Shown: positions 1-8,060 of the stretch, in pieces
How the letters are laid out: each line of letters opens with the position of its first letter
How positions within the stretch are numbered: the stretch's first letter is position 1
Assembly: GCA_002212985.1 (NCBI GenBank)
Contig: NBMY01000147.1
Location: 1 to 64,000, forward strand
Direction of reading: 5' to 3'
Length of the DNA stretch: 64,000 bases
From: Sphingobacteriales bacterium TSM_CSS
GTDB lineage: Bacteria > Bacteroidota > Bacteroidia > Chitinophagales > UBA2359
Notes under the pieces: generated by a model
What the model was told of the DNA's origin: nothing
What the model saw: the letters and a program-made list of their open reading frames with translations, nothing else
Database searches by the model: none
Translations under genes and position numbers: made by a program

Positions 1-431
1 ATAAATATTTTAATCAAAAAGTTAAATTTTTAACATAGTAATTAAGCTTTTATTTTGATTTTAATCTTTTTAATAAATCTATTAAACATGTTAATAGATT
101 TATTAAGCATTTGATAAATTTATTGTAAATTGAACCCTACTGCTTAACCAATGCATTTTTTTTAGCCTTGTACAGGGGTTTTGGGTACATTGCCGCAGCA
201 AAAAGGCGCAAAACCGGCCATTGTAGCTTGAGCCGGGTACTGCAAAGGGCAATACGGAAAGGGGTAATAATTGGAACACTAAAACCAACAACAGCATTCT
301 CTGTTTTTTTATATGTTGTTGGGTTGTTCCATTGCATAGGTTAAACAATAACTCAATAGTTGCAAACTGCTTTTGAGTTTGGCTAAGTTGTTACGATTTA
401 GTAATTAAACCCAACACAAAAGCACTGTTTG
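1..431. other. AT-rich intergenic start of window, no supported gene
   Basis: The first 120 bases are extremely AT-rich and contain a perfect 16-bp inverted repeat, listed separately. The rest lies downstream of the phosphatase stop codon. Short open frames exist on the minus strand (for example 103-348), but they have no recognisable domain and biased composition, and they look like chance. I see no tRNA or mobile element here. The window may start inside a longer intergenic region. Confidence 0.6.
70..106. repeat. Perfect 16-bp inverted repeat, AT-rich
   Basis: The left arm TTAATAAATCTATTAA (70-85) and the right arm TTAATAGATTTATTAA (91-106) are exact reverse complements around a 5-base spacer. 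It could be a weak hairpin or a protein-binding site. It lacks the GC-rich stem of a normal terminator. No function is assigned. Confidence 0.7.
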
Positions 432-2444
432 CTACCGCTGCACCACAATTTTGCGGCTGGCGGCCGAGCCGTCGGCGGTAATGAGGCGGCAAATATAGGC
501 GCCGTTGGGCAGCAAACCGGTATCAAATTTAAGGGTATAAATGCCGGGCTGTTGTTGCTGATTGCTGATTACAGCTAATTGTTTACCCGATGCATCGTGC
601 AGCGTTGCCAGCAGGTTTTGCGCTTTGGAAACGGCATAATGCAAGTGTACTTCGCCGCCGCTTGTGGGGTTAGGATAAGCGGCAATAAACAATACCGAGC
701 CGGTGTTATGAGGCGTGCCTTCGGGTTGGTTAACCGAGGTAAAAACCGGCGCCGGGTCGGGTGCGCCGTCAATGGGCGGTGCCGGGGTGGTGGTGGTTAT
801 CAGGTGCGAGGTTTGGTTGAGCGTATAGCGGCCGGCATCGTAATTTTCAACGGTAGAGGGTTGCAATTTGGTGTCAATTACATACCAATCGGCCTGAGCT
901 TGTTGCGGGGTTAAATCCAGTACAAAATAACCGTGGTCGGCAATGTTGATGTATTTGGCATGCGGGTTGGCATTTAAGGCCAGATTTTCAGCCACATCAA
1001 CCGGAATAATGGCGGGCAACACCTCATCATTGGCGCTGGTTATACTGGTGGTAACCATTTCCACGCCAAAAGCGCCTTCGCCGGTGGCGGGGTCATAGCC
1101 TGTTTGGGGTTCAAGGGTAATATCGGCGGCAATACCCAAATGAATATCGCCGGTAACGACCACAAAATTTTTAATTTGCAGGCTGTCAATAAGGTGGGCA
1201 ATTTTTTGGCGCTCGGCGGGGTAGCCGTCCCACATATCGGCATTGTCTAACAGTCCAAGGGTGTTAATGGTAGTAAACACTACCTGATTGCCCAACACTT
1301 TCCACTGTGCGGTGGAGCTGCTTAGCTGGTCAACCAGCCAGTTGTATTGTTGTTCGCCCAAAATGGTTCGGTTGGGGTCGGAGTAGGCGGGGTCGGTAAA
1401 ATCTGCTACCTGTTCCTGCCTTCCTTCGTGGCGGGTGTCAATCATAATGAGGTCTGCCAAGTTGCCGTAGTGCAGGGTTCGGTACACATGGCGGGGCTGC
1501 CCGGGTTCGGGGTCGCGAATGGGCATCCATTCAAAGTAGGCCTGTATGGCATTGGCTTTTCGCACATCATAGTCGCCTTCGCCGGGGTTGTGGTTTTGTG
1601 CGCCTTCCTGCCATGCATCGTTGGCCACTTCGTGGTCGTCCCAAACGGTAATAAAGGGGTGTTGCTGGTGAGCGCGGCGCAGGTCGGGGTCGAGTTTATA
1701 GAGCGAGTGGCGGGTGCGGTAATCTTCGAGGGTAATTATTTCGTTTTCGGGTTCATATTGCCTGATATCGGTAGAGAAATCAGTACCGGGGCCGTATTCG
1801 TAAATATAATCGCCCAAATGAATAACGGCATTCAGGTCGGTTCTGTCGGCCAACCGCCCGTAGGCGTTAAAGTATCCCTGCTGGTAATGGCTGCACGAGG
1901 CCACGCCAAAGCGAAGGTGATTTACATTGCCGGTTGGCACGGTTTGGGTACGGCCGGTCATGCTGGTAATGCCCAAAGCGGCAAAATTGTAGTAGTAGGT
2001 TGCGCCGGGGCTAAGCCCGGTTACATCAATTTTTACCGTATAATCGCGGCTTGCATCGGTAACAAAGGTGCCGGTTTGGATGATGTTGGTCATATCGGGG
2101 TCTGTTGCCATATTCCATTGCACCGATACGGGGTTATCGTCTTGCGGGGTAACGCGTGTCCAAATGATCACGCGGTCGTTCATAGGGTCGCCCGATGCTA
2201 CGCCGTGGTAAAACGGGGCATAGAGAGTATCGTAGGGAAGCACGCCCAATTCTGCGGCATTGCTTCGGGAGTGGTTAATGATATTGCCATGCAAAACATC
2301 GGGTTGTTGTTGCAATACTTGTTCCCATGGTTTTATGTTTTTTATGGCATTTATAACTTCGGGAGTTGTTTGGGTAGGAATGTTTTGGGCAAAAGCAGTT
2401 AGAAAGAGCAGTTGGAGGAAAAGAGCGGCTACTATTTTTTTCAT
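432..2444 (-). CDS. PhoD-like alkaline phosphatase with T9SS sorting domain
   Basis: Secreted metallophosphoesterase of 670 residues. A signal peptide covers residues 1-19. The PhoD N-terminal domain follows, with GVASGDP at 81-87. The metallophosphatase core shows HLGDYIYEYG (about 209-218), WDDHEVAND (about 268-276) and a later VVTGDIHLG, the expected metal-ligand blocks of PhoD enzymes, which hydrolyse phosphomonoesters or diesters and usually use Ca/Fe. The last 80 residues form a type IX secretion type A sorting domain, beginning YPNPTSGG and ending in a short basic tail, so the enzyme should cross the outer membrane and be released or attached at the surface. It stands alone. A role in phosphate scavenging is inferred; no Pho-type regulator lies nearby. 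Confidence 0.93.
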   Translation of the reverse strand: MKKIVAALFLQLLFLTAFAQNIPTQTTPEVINAIKNIKPWEQVLQQQPDVLHGNIINHSRSNAAELGVLPYDTLYAPFYHGVASGDPMNDRVIIWTRVTPQDDNPVSVQWNMATDPDMTNIIQTGTFVTDASRDYTVKIDVTGLSPGATYYYNFAALGITSMTGRTQTVPTGNVNHLRFGVASCSHYQQGYFNAYGRLADRTDLNAVIHLGDYIYEYGPGTDFSTDIRQYEPENEIITLEDYRTRHSLYKLDPDLRRAHQQHPFITVWDDHEVANDAWQEGAQNHNPGEGDYDVRKANAIQAYFEWMPIRDPEPGQPRHVYRTLHYGNLADLIMIDTRHEGRQEQVADFTDPAYSDPNRTILGEQQYNWLVDQLSSSTAQWKVLGNQVVFTTINTLGLLDNADMWDGYPAERQKIAHLIDSLQIKNFVVVTGDIHLGIAADITLEPQTGYDPATGEGAFGVEMVTTSITSANDEVLPAIIPVDVAENLALNANPHAKYINIADHGYFVLDLTPQQAQADWYVIDTKLQPSTVENYDAGRYTLNQTSHLITTTTPAPPIDGAPDPAPVFTSVNQPEGTPHNTGSVLFIAAYPNPTSGGEVHLHYAVSKAQNLLATLHDASGKQLAVISNQQQQPGIYTLKFDTGLLPNGAYICRLITADGSAASRKIVVQR

Positions 2445-2548
2445 ACAATTCTGGTGGTTTATTAGGAAGTGGTAAATTGAAATACATTGGCGAATTTACC
2501 GCTTTTTTGCCGATTTAAGCCGCTATCCGAGCGAAAATTGCCAAATTA

Positions 2549-3376
2549 TTACCGTTTCAAACGGTTTAACCCCGCTTTTGCCTGTTGCTCTATGCTGTTG
2601 CGGTACTCATGGTTTTTGTATTCCATGGCTTTGCGGTAGTACAGGGCTGCGTTAGCAGGGTTGCCCTGTTGCTCGTAAATTTTACCCAATTCAAGGCAGG
2701 CTTTGGGGGCAAAGTAGTAGGGGGCATCTTTGCTTTGCAAAATGGTTTGCTGGTAGCAGGCAATGGCGGTTGGGTACTGTTTAAGTCCGTCGTAAATACG
2801 GCTTTTGCGGTATATGTATTCCAACTTTTGCGATGTGGCGGTAAGTTGAGTTTCGGGTATTTGTTGCAAAATGGTTAGCGCTTTGGTATAGTAGCCGCCA
2901 TCAAAGAGCAGGCGTGCCCGCAACAGTTGCGGGTGGGGCATTTCGGGGTTTTGAGCGGCTTTGTGCGCTTGTTTGTCGGAGTCGGTAAACTGTTTACCCC
3001 GTTGCAGGGCATATTGCATAAAGGTCCGGTATTTATCGGGCTGGTTTTTGAGCAGGTAATTCCATGCAAGTTTTTGATAGGCATCTTTAACATAGCTGCT
3101 GCCCTTAAAATTGGTTACAAACTTAAACATCGGGGCATCGGCATCTGTGTCAAGGCGGTTAAGTTTACACACACCCAACAGGTAATCGAGGTAATAAAAA
3201 TCGGCAAAGCCATTGCCCGCCGGTTTTTGCTGCAAAATGGCAATAGCCTCTTCATTATGGCCGGTTTTAAGGGCAATATCGGCGGCGGCAAAGCAGTTCA
3301 GGAGGTTTCGGTCGGTGGGCATGGCTTCGGCTATTTGCCATGCTTTATCGGGGTTGCCCTGCAAATGAGCAGTAAA
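2549..3376 (-). CDS. TPR protein, C-terminal part of a frameshifted gene
   Basis: This frame carries the C-terminal ~275 residues of a tetratricopeptide-repeat protein. Helical pairs with TPR spacing include a segment ending LGKIYEQQGNPANAALYYRK near the C-terminus. The frame stays open up to 3508, but the codons upstream of about 3378 read as out-of-frame sequence (Arg/Ala/Gly-rich, no TPR pattern). The natural continuation is the other frame, which begins at 4032. The two meet at a run of five T on the coding strand (plus 3374-3378); one more T would join them into a single ~494-residue protein. It is either a sequencing or assembly indel, a true lesion, or a -1 slip site. Confidence 0.7.
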   Translation of the reverse strand, partial: FTAHLQGNPDKAWQIAEAMPTDRNLLNCFAAADIALKTGHNEEAIAILQQKPAGNGFADFYYLDYLLGVCKLNRLDTDADAPMFKFVTNFKGSSYVKDAYQKLAWNYLLKNQPDKYRTFMQYALQRGKQFTDSDKQAHKAAQNPEMPHPQLLRARLLFDGGYYTKALTILQQIPETQLTATSQKLEYIYRKSRIYDGLKQYPTAIACYQQTILQSKDAPYYFAPKACLELGKIYEQQGNPANAALYYRKAMEYKNHEYRNSIEQQAKAGLNRLKR

Positions 3377-4032
3377 AAGGCATACAAAACCAGCCCCTCC
3401 TCCCTGAAAAGCTGGTCTTGCTGTTGCTGCCCTTGTTTTAGAAACTGCTCTATTTCTCCCATTCCCTGTGCAATGTTGCCTTGCAGCCCCATAAGTTTTA
3501 TGCTCCATTTAAACTGTTCGGGAATGGTACCTATCATGGCATGTATAGCGCCTAAAGATTTGAGGTTGGGGTAAAAATCGGGGTAAAGTTGCCGGTTTTC
3601 CGATAGCAGTTTATATGCTTTTTGTATTTCCCAAAAAGCTTTAAGGTATTGTTCAAACTTAAGGCGAACCAACGCCCATTGCAGGTTAATTTCGGCTTGC
3701 GCATAGCGGTAGTAGGGCGAGTTTTTATCGGAGTTTTCCAGTTGGCTGAGGCGGCGGGCTTTGTTGGGTTCAAGTCGGTTAAAGGTGGCGCTTTCTTCGG
3801 TTATAAAGATTTTAAGTACATCGGCATAATTGTCGAGCAGCAGGGTAAAGTGGTTGGCGGGGTTTTGCTGTTTTTCGGCGGCCAGTAATTTTTCGGCCTC
3901 ATTAATTTGAAGGCTCATCAATAACCGGTATGCCTTGCTGCATTGCTTGTTGTACTGAAAACCGGCAGCATGTGCTACGCCGGTAAAGGCAAACAACAAC
4001 AGGAGCAATATATGGCGAAACAAATAGGACAA
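3376..4032 (-). CDS. TPR protein, N-terminal part of a frameshifted gene
   Basis: N-terminal ~219 residues of the same protein. A clear signal peptide (LLLLLFAFTGVAHA, cleavage after about residue 22) is followed by helical repeat sequence rich in Leu/Gln, so the product is periplasmic. Read to its own stop, this frame runs on to 3331 with a short unrelated tail. The start lies 9 bases downstream of the stop of the BatD-like gene at 4042-5004, so both are almost certainly one transcript. TPR proteins next to BatD-like proteins occur in the Bacteroidota aerotolerance (Bat) loci, but the MoxR, DUF58 and BatA/B partners are not here. A periplasmic scaffold role is inferred. Confidence 0.7.
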
Positions 4033-4041
4033 TGGAATGAG

Positions 4042-5004
4042 TTAAATGGGGTTTTCGGTGTTTTGAAGCGGCGCTTCTTCTACGGGTTTGGTAGCCCTGA
4101 CAAAGTAATTGGCATCGGTAAAGGCTTGCAGATGTTCTTCTACCAGAGGTTTTGCTTTGGCAAATTTCACCAAATCTGCCAGTTCCAGCAATTTGCGCAG
4201 TTTGTCAAGTAAAGAGCCTTCAATGGCTATGTGTTTAAAGGCGGCAACGGTTTCGTCGGTGGTCATTTCGGGCGCTTGTATTTGGTAGCGTCCTTCAATA
4301 TACTGGCGCAAAATATCGGTCAATTCGCTGTAATACTGTTTTTCCTGCCCTTGTTGCCAGTATTTTGCCTGTTCCAGCGTTTTTAGGCGGTTAAGGGCAA
4401 CTTCATAGGGTGGCTGCGGCGGTGCCTGCGGCATGGCTTGTTTCTCTTGTTGCTTTTGGCTGCGTTTTTTCCACCACCACCATAGCAAGGCAAGCAACAA
4501 TATAACACACAGCGCAATGACATAGGGGCGCAGGCGCTCCCAAAGGGTAAGCGGCAGGTCAACCGGCGGGGCAATGTCTTTTATTTCGGCGGTTGTATCA
4601 ACTTCGGGTTCGCGGACGGTAACAACAACGGGCGTGGATCTTATACTGCCTCCCGAACCGGTTTGGGTGTTGCGGTAGTTAAAGTTAAGCGGCGGCAGGG
4701 CAAGTGTGCCGGCATCAAATGCGGTAAGGTTTATTTTTTGGGTAATATGCAGGGTGCCTTCGGGTGTTTTTACCGTATCGGGCGGAAGCACGCCGGTTAC
4801 TTCAAAGCCGCCCAGCGTATCGGGTATTTGTGGCCAGTCAAAATGAATATCCGAAGTGCAGGTAGCATCAAGGGTAAGTATAAGGGCATCGCCAATTTGC
4901 ATAGCGCCGGTGCTTGGGCTTACATTTACCGCCGGCGGTTGTGCCTGCGCCGTAACAAAGGTTGCAAAAAAAACAACTGCACCAAAAATGAATTTGCACT
5001 CCAT
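4042..5004 (-). CDS. BatD/DUF4381-like membrane-anchored periplasmic protein
   Basis: 320 residues. A signal peptide (cut after TAQAQ, about residue 22) precedes a beta-rich Ig-like domain (25-150). One strong transmembrane helix lies near 157-178 and is followed by basic WWWWKKRSQK. A cytosolic helical domain (200-300) contains KQYYSELTDILRQYIEGRYQ, typical of the proteins encoded beside batA/batB in Bacteroidota. The architecture is that of the BatD/DUF4381 group; the exact function is unknown, although Bat proteins are linked to oxygen and envelope stress tolerance. It is the first gene of a two-gene operon with the TPR protein. A promoter -7 candidate (TAAATTTG on the minus strand) lies 25-33 bases before the start. 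Confidence 0.6.
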   Translation of the reverse strand: MECKFIFGAVVFFATFVTAQAQPPAVNVSPSTGAMQIGDALILTLDATCTSDIHFDWPQIPDTLGGFEVTGVLPPDTVKTPEGTLHITQKINLTAFDAGTLALPPLNFNYRNTQTGSGGSIRSTPVVVTVREPEVDTTAEIKDIAPPVDLPLTLWERLRPYVIALCVILLLALLWWWWKKRSQKQQEKQAMPQAPPQPPYEVALNRLKTLEQAKYWQQGQEKQYYSELTDILRQYIEGRYQIQAPEMTTDETVAAFKHIAIEGSLLDKLRKLLELADLVKFAKAKPLVEEHLQAFTDANYFVRATKPVEEAPLQNTENPI

Positions 5005-5029
5005 GCTGAAGAATGGGTTAATTTTAGCG

Positions 5030-5037
5030 CAAATTTA
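5030..5037 (-). promoter_or_regulatory. Candidate -7 promoter element for BatD-like/TPR operon
   Basis: The minus strand reads TAAATTTG, matching the Bacteroidota TANNTTTG -7 box, at a distance that leaves a ~20-base leader before the start at 5004. No clear -33 TTTG is visible. Confidence 0.4.
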
Positions 5038-5241
5038 TGCTTTTTGTATCATTGGCGGTAAAGATTAACCTAATTTAAGGTTTTATAACCTACATTGCAA
5101 TAAATGTGCATACTAAAACAGGAAAACGAAGTAAAACCCGGTAACAATAACCCCGTTTTTTTACCAATGACCTAACCGAAGTTAAACAAAATAACCCGAT
5201 GTGGTGTTTCACTCTTTGTTATTTATCAAAATGAACAACCT

Positions 5242-5691
5242 ATGACACATTTGCAAGAAGGCGCTGCCGCACCTGTATTTACAGCAACCGACCAATCGGG
5301 CAATACCGTTTCGCTGGCAGATTTAAAGGGTAAAAAAGTGGTGTTGTATTTTTACCCAAAAGACGACACCCCCGGCTGCACCGCCGAAGCCTGTAACCTG
5401 CGCGATAACTACGAGCTGCTTGGCGTAAAAGGATATGTGGTCATTGGTGTTAGTCCCGATTCTGAAAAATCGCACCGGAAATTTGCCGATAAATTCCAAC
5501 TGCCCTTTACCCTGCTTGCCGACCAAAATAACGCCATTGCCAATGCTTACGGCGTTTGGGGCGAAAAAAAGTTTATGGGTAAAACCTATATGGGCATTCA
5601 CCGCACGACCTTTCTCATTGACCAAAACGGCATGATTGAAAAGGTAATAACCAAGGTGGATACCAAAAACCATACCGAACAGATTATTTAA
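5242..5691 (+). CDS. bcp: Thioredoxin-dependent peroxiredoxin (Bcp/PrxQ family)
   Basis: 149 residues, the normal length for this family, which reduces hydrogen peroxide and organic hydroperoxides in the cytosol using thioredoxin. The thioredoxin-like fold is intact. The active-site block PKDDTPGCTAEAC carries the peroxidatic Cys (PGC) and, five residues later, the resolving Cys typical of atypical 2-Cys PrxQ proteins. YGVWGEKKFMGKTYMGIHRTTFLID matches the conserved C-terminal half. The ATG at 5242 is preferred: the nearby ATG at 5231 is out of frame. The gene is divergent from the BatD-like operon across a 237-base gap. Confidence 0.93.
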   Translation: MTHLQEGAAAPVFTATDQSGNTVSLADLKGKKVVLYFYPKDDTPGCTAEACNLRDNYELLGVKGYVVIGVSPDSEKSHRKFADKFQLPFTLLADQNNAIANAYGVWGEKKFMGKTYMGIHRTTFLIDQNGMIEKVITKVDTKNHTEQII

Positions 5692-5707
5692 AAGTAAATG
5701 AAAAACC

Positions 5708-5806
5708 GCAAAAAGACCGAATCTGCCTTAACACCGCAACTGTACCGCCGAAAACGGTATCTTTTTAATACCAGCAGAACCCAATTCTCGTCATTTGGTC
5801 TTTTGC
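5708..5806 (+). promoter_or_regulatory. Structured leader, weakly cobalamin-riboswitch-like
   Basis: A long stem, GCAAAAAGACC (5708-5718) with GGTCTTTTGC (5797-5806), one bulged A, closes a region containing CCGCAACTGTA (5734-5744). This resembles the conserved C-C-GC-ACTGTRA segment of cobalamin riboswitches. It is followed by a small hairpin (TACCG 5743-5747 / CGGTA 5755-5759) and CCAGCAGAACC, a degenerate B12-box-like string. The usual GGGAA element and an intact B12 box are missing, and the downstream gene has no known B12 link. A structured 5' leader of the next gene is reasonable; ligand identity is speculative. Confidence 0.22.
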
Positions 5807-5898
5807 CCGACTTTACTTTATTAGCGGTTTTTACGTTTAATGTGGTAAACCACCAATTCAGTGCACTTTTTTTATAAAACTCATAAACTCACTGGAAC

Positions 5899-6771
5899 AT
5901 GACCCAAAAAGTACTTTTTCTTACCTTGCTTTTGTTTGCCTCTTTGGCAACGCTTAACAGGCAATACGCTCATAGCAACTCGGCGCAACCTCCGTTGGGC
6001 AGAACCGGCGCACCGGGCGAGCTAACCTGTGCCACCTCCGGCTGCCACGGCGGCGCCCCCAATACCGGCCCCGGTTCGGCAACCATTTTTTTTTCCGGCG
6101 ATGGCTCCGGTTCATCCTACACACCCGGCTCTACCTATGTAATAGGCGTGGTGATTAACAACGGCGGCGGCACCGGCTCACGCTTCGGCTTTGAAATGGT
6201 GGCGCTCAACAGTTCTAACCAAAGCGTGGGTAATTTTACAGGCAACACTCCCAATTTTACCGCAACAGCCGTACAAAGCAGCAACAACAGGCAATATATT
6301 TTCCATAAAAACGTACCCAATCCCAATGCCGGCAACTTTACCATGCAATGGACCGCGCCTGCTACCGACCAAGGCCCTATTACCTTCTACCTCGCAGCCA
6401 ATTCGGCAAACGGCAACGGCACCGGTTCGGGCGATTTAATTTATACCACCACCCTGCAAATTCAGCCTGTGCCCGTTGGTATAGAAAACACACAACAAAC
6501 CAATGCCGGCGCTCTGTCCGTTTATCCAAACCCCATAACCGGAAACACCGCAAACGTAGCGTTTGCTTTAGATAAACCGCAAAGCGTTCAAATTCAACTT
6601 TATCACATCAACGGCCAGTTGCTCGAAACCCTCTACACCGGTCAACAAACTGCCGGAATCCAACAGCAACAAATTGCCGTAAATCGCAACAATTACCCCG
6701 AAGGTTTGTACCTCATCATGTTACAGACCGAAGACGGAACAACCCAAACACAAAAAATCTGGTTAAAATAA
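5899..6771 (+). CDS. Secreted choice-of-anchor V protein with T9SS sorting domain
   Basis: 290 residues. A signal peptide (MTQKVLFLTLLLFASLATL) precedes a beta-sandwich domain of about 180 residues that begins near GRTGAPGELTCATSGCHGG, the hallmark start of the choice-of-anchor V family. The Cys-X4-Cys-His string could bind a c-type heme or metal, but this is not established. The C-terminal ~80 residues (from YPNPITGN) form a type A type IX sorting domain, so the protein is exported to the cell surface. It sits upstream of a DUF5777 barrel, separated by a strong terminator, so they are probably transcribed separately. The function is unknown; adhesion or surface redox are guesses. Confidence 0.75.
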   Translation: MTQKVLFLTLLLFASLATLNRQYAHSNSAQPPLGRTGAPGELTCATSGCHGGAPNTGPGSATIFFSGDGSGSSYTPGSTYVIGVVINNGGGTGSRFGFEMVALNSSNQSVGNFTGNTPNFTATAVQSSNNRQYIFHKNVPNPNAGNFTMQWTAPATDQGPITFYLAANSANGNGTGSGDLIYTTTLQIQPVPVGIENTQQTNAGALSVYPNPITGNTANVAFALDKPQSVQIQLYHINGQLLETLYTGQQTAGIQQQQIAVNRNNYPEGLYLIMLQTEDGTTQTQKIWLK

Positions 6772-6792
6772 ACCACTTTTCGCCAATGTTGT

Positions 6793-6829
6793 AAAAAACC
6801 CCCGCACAAAAATGTTGCGGGGGTTTTTT
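6793..6829 (+). terminator. Intrinsic terminator after the anchor-V gene
   Basis: CCCCCGCA (6799-6806) pairs with TGCGGGGG (6816-6823) and is followed by six T; it begins 21 bases after the stop codon. An A-run before the stem lets it work in both directions. Confidence 0.9.
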
Positions 6830-6873
6830 GTTCAATAAAACTGTGTACCTTAGCAGTTCAAAACCTCAGTTCT

Positions 6874-7788
6874 ATGTTCAAAACCGGCGTATTTACATTT
6901 GCCTTGCACTGCGCGCTATTATTGCTCTTTTGCAACCCCGCCAAGGCACAGGAAGAAAGCACCAAAGTGGCAAATACTTTTTATTCCACCCGCCTCATTA
7001 ATGCGCAAACTGTTGAAACTGTTCCGGCAAAAGCGCTCGATATTCGCATTACACACCGTTTTAACGATGTGGGCGGTGAGCGCGGCGGAGTTAAAAACCT
7101 TTTTGGGTTAGATAATATTACCGATATAAGGCTTGGCTTTGAATACGGAGTTACCAACAACATTACTCTTGGCATTGGACGAAGCAAAGGCGCTTTTGGC
7201 CCCCGAAATTTGGTTGACGGGTTGGTAAAATACCGTTTTCTTCACCAAACGTCTGATAATGGTATGCCCATTTCGGCAACTCTTTTTGCAAATGCTGCCT
7301 TTTCTACCATGAAAGCCGAAAAGGTAAACTTGGAAAGCGAAACCTCTTTCCGAAAATTTGCGCACCGCCTCAGCTATAATGTGCAAGTGCTTGTTGCCCG
7401 AAAATTTGGCGACCATTTTTCCATACAAATAATACCCGGCATGCTTTACCGCAACTTTGTGCGTTTGGGCGATGAAAACCTGCTTTTTTCGTTAGGTGCC
7501 GGTGCAAGGGTAGCCATTAACCAACGCTATGCCATTATTCTAGACTACTTCCAATATTTCTCCAACTACCGCCGCGATATTAACAAAGATGCCGGCCCTA
7601 ACGACATTAAATATTACCCTCCACTTGGCATTGGTTTGGAAATAAAAACTGCCGGACACGTGTTTCATCTCAATTTCTCCAATTCGCCCGGGGTAATTGA
7701 AAACCAGTTCATACCCTACACCACCCGCAACTGGTTAGACGGTGAGTTTCGCCTTGGGTTTAATATTTCAAGGTTGGTTAAGTTTTAG
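6874..7788 (+). CDS. DUF5777-family outer membrane beta-barrel protein
   Basis: 304 residues with a signal peptide (cut after AKAQ, about residue 26). The rest alternates amphipathic strands with turns and ends in a hydrophobic/aromatic C-terminal strand (FRLGFNISRLVKF), as expected of an outer membrane barrel. It matches the DUF5777 family by the ITHRFNDVGGERGG and LGFEYGVTNNITLGIGRSK segments near residues 60-110. The function of the family is unknown; members often lie near cytochrome or YceI-type genes. TACCTTAG at 6846-6853 is a near-match to the -7 promoter box. The gene is convergent with the giant adhesin, with a dispersed repeat between them. Confidence 0.78.
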   Translation: MFKTGVFTFALHCALLLLFCNPAKAQEESTKVANTFYSTRLINAQTVETVPAKALDIRITHRFNDVGGERGGVKNLFGLDNITDIRLGFEYGVTNNITLGIGRSKGAFGPRNLVDGLVKYRFLHQTSDNGMPISATLFANAAFSTMKAEKVNLESETSFRKFAHRLSYNVQVLVARKFGDHFSIQIIPGMLYRNFVRLGDENLLFSLGAGARVAINQRYAIILDYFQYFSNYRRDINKDAGPNDIKYYPPLGIGLEIKTAGHVFHLNFSNSPGVIENQFIPYTTRNWLDGEFRLGFNISRLVKF

Positions 7789-7816
7789 GGCAGCCGGTTT
7801 TCTGCCAATCAAGCCT

Positions 7817-8003
7817 GATGTTGTTTGCAAAACCCTTTTTAACATTCAACCTCTTTGAGGTTGCCGCTATCAGGTCTTTTTTCTTTCCGTATGTTGCACA
7901 TACGGCTATTCATGTTCGACACTTTCAGTGTCTGGAAGGTTTTCAGTATTTATTTCCGAAAAGGGGCGGAAAGAAAAATGGGGCACACATCATTACAAAT
8001 TGA
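7817..8003 (+). repeat. Dispersed three-hairpin repeat, copy 1 (best preserved)
   Basis: About 187 bases beginning GATGTTGTTTGCAAA. It contains three short perfect stems: CAACCTC/GAGGTTG (7847-7863), CCGTATGT/ACATACGG (7887-7905) and GACACT/AGTGTC (7918-7932). GGCTATTCATGTT lies between the second and third. It ends near CATTACAAATTG. Related copies lie at 19779 and 43358 in the same orientation. Similar stem-array repeats are scattered through many Bacteroidota genomes. No protein is encoded. Confidence 0.8.
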
Positions 8004-8060
8004 GGAATTGCCTATCCGGAACAATTTTTGTTATTTTACCCGAAAGGGGGTAAACTCCCC

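Noticed and set aside
103-348. Open frame of 81 residues on the minus strand
   Set aside because: No family pattern, no promoter or ribosome site, and a second overlapping frame of the same kind; looks like chance in an intergenic region.
1347-2402. Long (351-residue) open frame on the plus strand
   Set aside because: Antisense to the conserved phosphatase; Gly/Val/Cys-rich composition is typical of a reversed coding frame.
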